Assembly: GCA_030434875.1 (NCBI GenBank)
Contig: JAUISW010000001.1
Location: forward strand, 3,858,001-3,922,000
Length of the DNA: 64,000 bases
DNA from: Lachnospiraceae bacterium C1.1
GTDB taxonomy: Bacteria; Bacillota; Clostridia; Lachnospirales; Lachnospiraceae
Reading direction: 5' to 3'
Both the position numbers and the translations under genes were made by a program. Every line of letters begins with the position of its first letter. The first letter of the stretch is position 1. The notes below the pieces were generated by a model. It was not told the DNA's origin. It searched no databases and saw only the letters and a program-made list of their open reading frames with translations. This document shows positions 41,917-50,600 of this stretch, piece by piece.

Positions 41917-43629
41917 ATGTTTTCCAAAAAAACTTTTATCTCGTCGAAATTCTATTCCATGCTGGCAGGCGGAATATTAACATCCTTTATACAGGCCTTT
42001 GTGGTTATGTCAGATTCATTTATTGCAGGCATCAAACTGGGAGAGAGCGCGGTTGTAGGTGTCAATCTGGTTCTGCCGGTTTATTCGTTTGCAATCTTTT
42101 TTGCACTTCTGTTTTCGTTGGGTGTACCAATCCTTTATTCAAAGGAAATAGGAGCTTTTGACAGAAAAGAAGCTGACCGTACGTTTGGAATGGGGATTCT
42201 CGGAACGACTGTTACAGGCGTTGTTCTTTTTGTATTACTGACCTTTGGTGAAAATCTATATTTTGATCTTATCGGGGCTTCGGGTGCAAGTCTGTCATCG
42301 GCAAGGGATTATCTGTTCTGGATAAAATATGTCGTTATGATCACACCCTTTGAAGCTCTTCTTACCGGCATGGTCTTTGCTGACGGGGATGAATTTCTGA
42401 GCACACTGGCAAATGTGATATCAGCCATGGGTAATATCATTCTTTCAATCCTGCTTGCCGGGGTGATGGGTGCCGGTGGTTTGGGCTTAGCCTCATTCTT
42501 AAGTCTTGCAGCATCGATAGTTGTATCTTTTCTGCACTTTATGAAGAAAGGAAATTCACTTCATCTCAACCTCTGCTTTTCGGTCACTAAACTTAGGATC
42601 ATACTCAGATACAGTATTGTGGATTCCAGTACATTTTTATTTCTGATGGTGTTTCAGATGGTTCTGAACCGATATGTTGCAGGGACTTTTGGCAGCGACA
42701 TGCTGATACTGGTTTCCGTTATCGCTTTCATCAAAGAAGTGCAGATTGTGTTTGACGGAGTAGGGGAGGCGCTTACTCCGATCATAAGCGTTTATCTTGG
42801 AGAGAGAACATATCAGGGAGTAAGCGAGGTGTGGAAGCTTGCAAGGAAGACGGCTGTGATCGAGAGCATCATCGTTACGGCTGCCATAATTGCGGGCGCG
42901 CCCGTTATCGTCCGCTTTCTTGGAATAGAGGATCCACAAAGGGTACAGTTTGCAGTGCGGGGACTGCGCATTATGTCTCTTTCGCTGATCTTTTCAAGCA
43001 GGATGTATCTTGACTCCTCCTACTATGTTCTTATTGATAAGATCCCATTAGGCGTTCTGATATGCGCATTAAGGGATCTGATTACTGCAGTTCCGCTTGC
43101 CGTTATCGGGGGGCATTGGGGTATATACGGGATGTTTACCGGGCTGATGATCGCTCCGGCACTGGGCTATCTCATGTCATACCTTTATATATGTCTAAAA
43201 TATGATAAGGACAGTTATGTCCTGTTCATCCCACCAATGGAGAAAGAGCGTCACATCTGGATGTATGAGTTTGAAGTAAGGCCAGACCTGATCACAGCGA
43301 CAAGGGATCAGATTGGTAAGACACTTAAGGATAGAGGGCGAAGCAGCAGTACCGTAAACAGAGTCATGGTACTTTTTGAAGAACTGTTTATGCTCGTATA
43401 TGATCTTAATCCGGGAAAGACAGTTCTTGCGGAGTGTATCGTTGAATCAGGAGAGAGGGTACATATCATAACCAAGGATAACGGAGTATACTGTGATCTT
43501 ACGGATCCTGACCTTCAGGTCGAATCCTTCAGATCGTTTGTCGTATCGAGCCTTACCGAAAATCTTACCCGTAACAGGATAAACTTAGTATCGTTAAGTT
43601 TTAACCGCAATGCATTTGAGATAGAATGA
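41917..43629 (+). CDS. MATE-family multidrug/oligosaccharide-flippase-type transporter fused to a HATPase-like domain
   Basis: 570 residues. Residues 1-445 have twelve hydrophobic helices of the MATE fold (SMLAGGILTSFIQAFVVMSDSFIAGIKLGESAVVGVNLVLP). The last ~115 residues are soluble: MYEFEVRPDLITATRDQIGKTLKDRG, NRVMVLFEELFMLVYD, VHIITKDNGVYCDLTD, FRSFVVSSLTENLTRNRINLVSLSFNRNAFEIE. This follows the RsbW/HATPase anti-sigma kinase layout (E-x-x-x-N-like helix, DNG loop). The NRPS gene follows after 25 bases, so the transporter probably exports its product. ATG 41917 is chosen from the promoter position; RBS CGGGAG is weak. Confidence 0.85.
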   Translation: MFSKKTFISSKFYSMLAGGILTSFIQAFVVMSDSFIAGIKLGESAVVGVNLVLPVYSFAIFFALLFSLGVPILYSKEIGAFDRKEADRTFGMGILGTTVTGVVLFVLLTFGENLYFDLIGASGASLSSARDYLFWIKYVVMITPFEALLTGMVFADGDEFLSTLANVISAMGNIILSILLAGVMGAGGLGLASFLSLAASIVVSFLHFMKKGNSLHLNLCFSVTKLRIILRYSIVDSSTFLFLMVFQMVLNRYVAGTFGSDMLILVSVIAFIKEVQIVFDGVGEALTPIISVYLGERTYQGVSEVWKLARKTAVIESIIVTAAIIAGAPVIVRFLGIEDPQRVQFAVRGLRIMSLSLIFSSRMYLDSSYYVLIDKIPLGVLICALRDLITAVPLAVIGGHWGIYGMFTGLMIAPALGYLMSYLYICLKYDKDSYVLFIPPMEKERHIWMYEFEVRPDLITATRDQIGKTLKDRGRSSSTVNRVMVLFEELFMLVYDLNPGKTVLAECIVESGERVHIITKDNGVYCDLTDPDLQVESFRSFVVSSLTENLTRNRINLVSLSFNRNAFEIE

Positions 43630-43654
43630 TGTAATATGGAGATCACAGGTTATC

Positions 43655-46585
43655 ATGGAGTTTATTGAAAGATTGAAGAAAACGGCCAAAGAGCATCCGG
43701 ACCGCATAGCAATAGTGGACCGTGACGGAATGCGAAGCACCTCCTACAGGGAACTCTTTGACAATGCAATGAGGATCAACCGGTATCTTCAGGACAGAGG
43801 TATCGGCAAAGAGGATACGGTCGGGATATATTATCCAAAGGGTATGGAATATATCGCCACCCGCATCGGGATCATGATGGCCGGTGCAGCGTGGGTAGCG
43901 CTTGAAGACCTTATGGGGAAGGAACGCATAGACTATGTGATAAATGACTGCAGATGTGTCCTGGTAATGAGCGGCAAGGACTGGGAAGAGGCTATGGAGC
44001 TTTCGGAGTGCCCGGATTTTAGAGAGGCTGATCCACATGACCTTGCCTTTTATATTTATACATCCGGAAGCAGCGGAGCACCTAAAGGTGCAGCACAGGA
44101 GTACGGTGTATATGAAAGTATGTGGGAAGGACTGGGGAAGGGCTTCCTGTATGAATATGTTTATCCTGACGGAAAAAGAGAAGATCCCTTGCGGTTTGCC
44201 AATGTCATCCCGGAATCCTTTGTGGGCGGAGTATATATGACCGTGGGAATTCTCGGGTTTGGATGTACGCTTCATGTTCCTTCGTGGGAGACAACAAAGG
44301 ATCCCGTTAGGCTCGGAGCATATTTTGATAAACATATGATCGACTCGACATTTATGACTCCGACCTTTTTAAAGGTACTTCAACAGCTTGACATAGGATC
44401 AATGCGTGTCGGGTACACCGGCGGTGAGATCGTATCCGGTATTGAGAGCCGTGGATTTGATGTGATAAATATTTACGGCCCGAGTGAGTTCGGATACCCG
44501 ACATGCCACTTTAAGATTGACAGGGCATACGATAATACTCCCATAGGATATCCCACAAGGGGCAGTGAAATTGTGCTTCTTGATGAAAACGGCAAGGAGG
44601 CAGAGGAAGGAGAACTGTGCATATATCTTCCGTTCTTTCGCGGATATCATAATCTTCCGGAAGAGAATGAAAGAGCGTTTGTTATGATCAATGGAAGACG
44701 TTTTTTCAGGACTTCGGACTATGCTTCGCTTGATGAACAGGGCAGATATACCATTCTTGGTCGTGTCGATGAAATGGTCAAGATAAACGGAAACCGTGTG
44801 GAATTAGCAGAAGTGGAGAGTGCCGTTAAGAAGGCTTTTACCTTAGAGTTTTGTGCTGTAAAGGCATTTGAAGGAAGGAATGGGACACCTTTTCTCTGTG
44901 CATACTATAAGGCAGAGTGTGAACTTTCGCCGGATAATGCCTGCAAAATACTTAAGCCATATCTTCCCGACTACATGATACCCCGGCACTTTGTAAGGAT
45001 TTCTAAGATACCTCTTAATCCAAATGGAAAGGTTGATAAGCTGAGACTTCCGGAGCCGGATGCGGATGGTATATCGGATACATATGAAGAGCCCGGGACC
45101 GATATACAAAGAACCTTATGTGAAGCATTTGAGACAGTTCTTGAATGCACAAGGAAAGTAGGTATAAATGATGATTTCTTTGAACTTGGCGGAGATTCGG
45201 TCACGGCCATGATGGTGATCATGAAATGCCAACTCAAGGGATTGTGTTTTCAGAAAATATATGAAGGAAAAACAGCAAAGGGAATAGAGACGCTTCTTAA
45301 AACCACAGGTCTTAAGGATGAAACAATATCTGATCCAAAGGTGCCGTTTGTGCGGGTTAACGCCTCTCAGGATTATCTTCTCCGTGTTCAGTCAAGGAAT
45401 CCTAAGTCTTCGGTATTAAACCTTCCGATAAGATTCCGTTTTGATCCATCAGTCAACCTTGACCGGATGGCGGATGCTGTCAAAAAGGCGATCCTTCAGC
45501 ACCCTTCGATATGCAGTACAATAGAAGAGACAGAAGAAGGCTATTTACAAAGGTTTGATAGAGATGTCTCTTTGGAAATCGTTCCGGAAAAGATGAGTGC
45601 AGAAGAGCTTGAGCTCGTGGTGAAAGATTTTGTAAAGCCGTTTCGTTTTGACAACACACCGATGTTTCGCTGCAGGCTGATAGAAACTCAGGGATCAAAG
45701 GAAGGACTGCTTGATATCTGTCATGCGGTATGTGACGGGAGATCATATCATAAGCTTCTTGAAGATATCGGAAATATATACAGGGATGAACCTGTTGCAA
45801 GGGATGAGTATATATCCATCCGTGCTGAAGAAAACAGTTTCAGGGATTCGGATGCTTTCAGGGATGAGATCGATCATTTCAGAAAACGTTATGACAGGGC
45901 AGGTTGTGCAACACTTCCCACACCCGATCATAACGACCGGAAAAATGTAGATGACAGGTTTGTGCTGGATTTTCCGTTTAACAGGGATGAGGTAAAGAAG
46001 ATCAGTGATATGTACGGGCTTGGAAGTAATGGTTTTTATATCGCGGCTGCAGCACTTGCCCTTGCTTCAGACCGTGATGACGGAAATGTGGCCTTTACAT
46101 GGACCTGGAACGGAAGGTCCGATATAAGAAGGATTGATTCGGTCGGATGTTTTACAAAAGATCTGCCAGTGACATTTGCACTTGAGGAAGGATTGTCCGT
46201 GGAGGGATTCCTGAAGGAAACAGTTGATCAGATCAAGGACGGGATCACCCACGGCAGGGTATCTTATTGGGAAGAAGTAGGTTCATATTATGGAGAAGAC
46301 CTGCTTTGCCTTATTTTTCAGGGGGATATATATGATTACGGGGATAGTGACGAGATAGTAAGAGAGATATCCGAACTACCGTCAAAAAACATGGCGTGTA
46401 ACAATAAAATGGATATGGAGATCCTGGACAGTCGTAATAGATTCGGAGTTTTGGTTGATTACGATGCCGGCGTCTATGAAAGAAGCACGGCAGAGGCTTT
46501 TGCTGATCTGTTCTGCAGAGCCTGCAGTGAACTTATAAACATTGTCGATCACTCTGTCAGCGTAAATGAACTTTTAAATCTATAG
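43655..46585 (+). CDS. Nonribosomal peptide synthetase, adenylation-thiolation-condensation
   Basis: 976 residues. Adenylation domain 1-495: YIYTSGSSGAPKGA (A3), INIYGPSEFGYPTC (A5), FRTSDYA (A7), GRVDEMVKINGNRVELAEVE (A8), LNPNGKVDKLRLP (A10). Thiolation domain near 500-545 with FFELGGDSVTAMM, Ser 515 being the phosphopantetheine site. Condensation-like domain 555-970 with CHAVCDGRS in place of HHxxxDG (first His replaced by Cys, second His and DG kept), and FTWTWNGRSD. There is no thioesterase. A module ending in C would join its loaded amino acid to a partner supplied elsewhere. It lies in one operon with the MATE transporter. Confidence 0.88.
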   Translation: MEFIERLKKTAKEHPDRIAIVDRDGMRSTSYRELFDNAMRINRYLQDRGIGKEDTVGIYYPKGMEYIATRIGIMMAGAAWVALEDLMGKERIDYVINDCRCVLVMSGKDWEEAMELSECPDFREADPHDLAFYIYTSGSSGAPKGAAQEYGVYESMWEGLGKGFLYEYVYPDGKREDPLRFANVIPESFVGGVYMTVGILGFGCTLHVPSWETTKDPVRLGAYFDKHMIDSTFMTPTFLKVLQQLDIGSMRVGYTGGEIVSGIESRGFDVINIYGPSEFGYPTCHFKIDRAYDNTPIGYPTRGSEIVLLDENGKEAEEGELCIYLPFFRGYHNLPEENERAFVMINGRRFFRTSDYASLDEQGRYTILGRVDEMVKINGNRVELAEVESAVKKAFTLEFCAVKAFEGRNGTPFLCAYYKAECELSPDNACKILKPYLPDYMIPRHFVRISKIPLNPNGKVDKLRLPEPDADGISDTYEEPGTDIQRTLCEAFETVLECTRKVGINDDFFELGGDSVTAMMVIMKCQLKGLCFQKIYEGKTAKGIETLLKTTGLKDETISDPKVPFVRVNASQDYLLRVQSRNPKSSVLNLPIRFRFDPSVNLDRMADAVKKAILQHPSICSTIEETEEGYLQRFDRDVSLEIVPEKMSAEELELVVKDFVKPFRFDNTPMFRCRLIETQGSKEGLLDICHAVCDGRSYHKLLEDIGNIYRDEPVARDEYISIRAEENSFRDSDAFRDEIDHFRKRYDRAGCATLPTPDHNDRKNVDDRFVLDFPFNRDEVKKISDMYGLGSNGFYIAAAALALASDRDDGNVAFTWTWNGRSDIRRIDSVGCFTKDLPVTFALEEGLSVEGFLKETVDQIKDGITHGRVSYWEEVGSYYGEDLLCLIFQGDIYDYGDSDEIVREISELPSKNMACNNKMDMEILDSRNRFGVLVDYDAGVYERSTAEAFADLFCRACSELINIVDHSVSVNELLNL

Positions 46586-46592
46586 GGTATCT

Positions 46593-46865
46593 TCAGCTCA
46601 GCTTTTTCATGAATATCCATTTATGCGAGCCGATCTCATACCTTAGCTGATAGAGCATCCTCGTATCGTCGATCATTGAAGCGCAGGTATAAATAATGGA
46701 TCCGCCTTTTCCTACGGTCATTTCTTTCCTGGCATGTATTTCATCTACATTCACAGTAATGAGCTCGTGTTCACCATTCTCATAGCGGAAGCGAAGAGGA
46801 GTTATATCGCCAAGCGTTGATGTCACAGCTATCAATTGTATCGGATAATTTGCCTCTGTTTCCAT
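46593..46865 (-). CDS. Small beta-rich protein (90 aa), convergent with the NRPS gene
   Basis: 90 residues from the ATG at 46865 (RBS AGGTG), soluble, alternating beta pattern: YPIQLIAVTSTLGDITPLRFRYENGEHELITV, then DEIHARKEM and QLRYEIGSHKWIFMKKLS. Pattern is coding-like and resembles small uncharacterised proteins of Clostridia; no function assigned. Confidence 0.65.
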   Translation of the reverse strand: METEANYPIQLIAVTSTLGDITPLRFRYENGEHELITVNVDEIHARKEMTVGKGGSIIYTCASMIDDTRMLYQLRYEIGSHKWIFMKKLS

Positions 46866-46966
46866 TTTATGCACCTATTGAAACCATATTCGGAAGGCAT
46901 GGAAAAATATTATTAAATATATAAATCTATTAAAAGAAAAAAGGTTACTCAATGACAAAGATAAAA

Positions 46967-47380
46967 TTAAAGTAAGAAAAAAAGCAAAAATTGTACACCA
47001 CCTGTTACTCCATAGCAAATAGCCTTATCTTCTGGTGTATAGTCCGGAACAAATAGCGCAGAATCTCTGTAATCAAAAGCTTCTAGCTTTATCTGTGTAT
47101 CACGTCTTCCAAATACAGGACTTTTTTCACTAAGTACTTTCTTTTCCATAAAGCTTAACGCTGAACCGCATAATATCATCATAATATTTTTGTCAAGCCA
47201 CTGTGTATCAATATATTTCTGTAAAATTGAAAGGAGCGCTTCGTCCTTTTCAGCCCAATATGGTAGTTCATCTATTACAAGAATAAGCTTTTCGTCTGTG
47301 CTTGCGACCTTTTTTATGGTAATTAAGCTTGTCATCCGGCTGTTTGCATAATTTAAACAGGCAATTTGAAAAATCTGCAA
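46967..47380 (-). pseudogene. Truncated AAA ATPase (DUF234/ATPase_2-like)
   Basis: Keeps Walker B LILVIDELPYWAEKDEALL, sensor region NIMMILCGSALSFMEKKVL and the family segment GRRDTQIKLEAFDYRDS. Walker A at the N-terminus is missing because the gene ends at the palindromic element (47387-47535), and the C-terminal DNA-binding half is missing too. A dead gene, cut at its 5' side by the element insertion. Confidence 0.75.
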
Positions 47381-47386
47381 GTCAAT

Positions 47387-47535
47387 TGTTACTGTTCACA
47401 GGCAAACTGCGCACTCCGCTGCGCAGTTATGCCACAATAACTTTGACTGAACACTGGGTTTTGCCCATTGCCGTAGGCAATCTTAAATGGCAAAACCCGT
47501 TACTGGAGCACGCTGAAAGCGTGTGAACAGTAACA
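47387..47535. repeat. 149-bp MITE-like element with 14-bp terminal inverted repeats and 6-bp target duplication
   Basis: Ends TGTTACTGTTCACA / TGTGAACAGTAACA are perfect inverted repeats. GTCAAT is directly repeated on both sides (47381-47386, 47536-47541). Inside are hairpins CTGCGCA/TGCGCAG, GGGTTTTGCCATT-type and ACGCTGAAAGCGT. No ORF. Its first 43 bases recur at 60926-60968. Confidence 0.82.
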
Positions 47536-47699
47536 GTCAATTATTAAAAAATCATAAAAACTAAAGTAAATAAAAAAATTCCATCCTAACTCCTTAACTT
47601 TTTAGGGATGAATTGTATAGTTGATTATGGCAAAATGTACATAAATCTAAACAATGCATTGAGGCGTCTGGGAAGCGCCGTTTATGAGAAGGAGAGAAA

Positions 47700-50600
47700 A
47701 TGGGAAGGAAAAAAATCATGAGGAGCCGCGCAGCAGTGGTCAGCATGGCTGTGATGCTTGCAGCTACGGGTGTTTCGCCTGTTGGCATTGCTGCGGCTCC
47801 GCAAAATGGGGAAACAAAAACATTTTCTAATCCGGTCATCTATTCTGATGTTCCGGATATCGACATGATCAGAGTAGGGAAAACTTACTACATGGTAAGT
47901 ACAACAATGCATCTCTCACCCGGAGCTCCGATCATGAAGTCCACGGACATGGTCAATTGGGAGACCGTAAACTATGTTTATGACAGACTTGGCGAAAAAG
48001 ATGAAATGAACTTAAGAAACGGCAAGTCAATGTACGGTAAAGGCCAGTGGGCTGCAAGTCTTGCATATCATAATGGTATTTATTACGTAGGATTTAATTC
48101 AAATACTACAGGGGAAGCCTACATATTTACTACAGATGATATCGAGAATGGTTCATGGAAGAGACATGAACTCGGAACTTCCATGCATGATATGGCTATC
48201 TTCTTTGACGGAGATACACCTTATGCTGTATATGGAAATTCTACTATAAGCTACAAGGAATTAAATGAGGATCTTTCCGGTATAAAAGAAGGCGGAAAGA
48301 GCGGAACACTTTTTAACGGAAACAAGAGTGGACAGGGATATATTGTTGGATCTGAGGGAACTCATGTCCTTAAAAAAGACGGTTATTATTATGTATTTAA
48401 TATCAACTGGCCGCAGGGCGGAGTAAGGCAGGAAGTATGCCACAGAAGCAAGAGCTTCCCGGGAAATCCTTCTGACTGGGAAGATAAAGTTATCTTAAAT
48501 GCAAATTTCGAGAACAACGGAACCAGAGCCGGAGTCGCACAGGGAGGTATCATAGATACAGAGGACGGCGAATGGTACGCATATCTTTTCCAGGATCATG
48601 GTGCTGTGGGAAGAACACCGGTCCTTACGGATTGTAAATTTGTAGATGGCTGGCCGATGCTCGGTAAAAACGGAGACGGAAAAACTGTAGAGCTTAAAAT
48701 GGATATGCCGATAGAGTCAGATGGGGAAGACTCACTCACAAAATCCGATGAGTTCTATAATGATGCTGAGCACAGAGAATTTGAAGAGGGGTATTCCGAG
48801 GAAGCTCCTAAGGCATCAGATTCAACCGGAACAAAGAAAAAGAAGACTAATGAGAACAGGGCAAGGGTTGAGCTTTTTGTGAACGGTGATGTTTCCACAG
48901 GGGATACAGAGGGCTGGTCAATACCGGAGACAGAAAGGGCAGAGCTTGATATTGCATCGGTAAATGCAATGGCAGAGCCGGAAGAAGCCCGTGATGATGA
49001 AGAGGAAAATTACTGTATCTGGGTAAAGAACAGGCAGACCTGTGCAGGCGGTGCGTGCCAGGATATCAGCGGAAAGCTTGAAAAGGGGAAGGAGTATATC
49101 CTCACAGGCCGTCTGAGATATGATGAAGGACCTGCTGAAAAAGAATTCCATGTTGAGATACAGAACGGTGAAAATTATCTCTGGAGAGAGGATATAGTAA
49201 GTTTCAGGGCAAAGAAAGGTCAGTGGACGGAGTTTAAGGGAAAATATACCGTACATGATAAAAACGAGGATCATCCTTTCAATCCTGAAAGAAACCATAT
49301 CTTCATTGAGACTCCATGGGTTTCAAGCCCGACTAAGGAGAGAGACCTCATGGATTTCTATGTAGATGATTTTTCATTTACGACGGAATCCGATGAGATA
49401 ATGGAAAACGGGGATTTTGAAAAAGGTCTTGACGGTTGGGATAAGTATGAACATGTAGAAGGTACAGGGGATGTTGCTATAGAGGAATCCGATGAGGCTC
49501 ACAGTGGTGAAAAATCTGCAGTGGCTGTAAACCGCGGCAAGACAAATGACGGAATCGGATATAGATTTGAGGATGATTTCGAGACGGGCTGCACTTATGC
49601 TTTCAGGGCATGGGTAAAGCAGGATCAGAATGAATCACAGACCATAAACATGACCTTGAGAACCGGAAAGGGTGAGAAATTCAACACCATAGGTTCGGCA
49701 GAGGCAAAGAAGGGCGAGTGGACTGAGATTTCAGGAACTTACACCTTCAAGGAAGATGATGATACATCCATTGACACGCTTTTCTTTGAAACACCATGGA
49801 AGAGCGCTGAGAACACAACAGACGAAGATCTTGTTGATATTTACGTGGATGATGTATCAGTTATAGAAAAGGCAGCTGCTCCGGCTGAGACAGCAAAGGG
49901 AGGAGAGAGCGACTATAACGGATCGAATCTTGATCTGGCATGGCAGTGGAATCACAATCCTGACAACAATAACTGGTCCCTTACCGATAGAAACGGCTGG
50001 CTCAGACTTACTACCGGCAAGAAGTGCGACAGCATCTTAGAGGCAAGGAATACCCTGACACAGAGGACTTTTGGCCCGACATGTGCAGGAAGCACAAAGC
50101 TTGATATCTCTAACATGAAGGATGGAGATATTGCAGGACTTGCAGCATTTTCTTATAATTATAGCTATATCGCCGTGAAAAAGACTAAAGACGGCGCAAA
50201 GCTTGTCATGGTCGATGCAAGTTCAAATGACTCAAAGAAAGAGGATTCACCTAAGGAGATCGCATCTGCAGACCTTGAGGGAAATACAGTTTACTTAAAG
50301 GATGAGTATGATTTTGCAGGCGGCGATAAGGTAAGCTTTTACTACAGTCTTGACGGCAAAGAGTGGAAAAAGCTCGGCAATACGGTCAAGATCAATTATG
50401 AACTGACCCATTTCATGGGAAGCCGTTTCGCACTCTTTAACTATGCGACAAAGACAAAGGGAGGATATGTTGATTTCGATTACTTCAGAGTATCTGATGC
50501 GATCACCGGTGAAAAGGGCGGACAGAAAGAAATGTCTGCATCACTCACAGGCTCTGAAAGCGAGATCATGGGTGTCATAAACGAAGAGCTTGAAGCAGAG

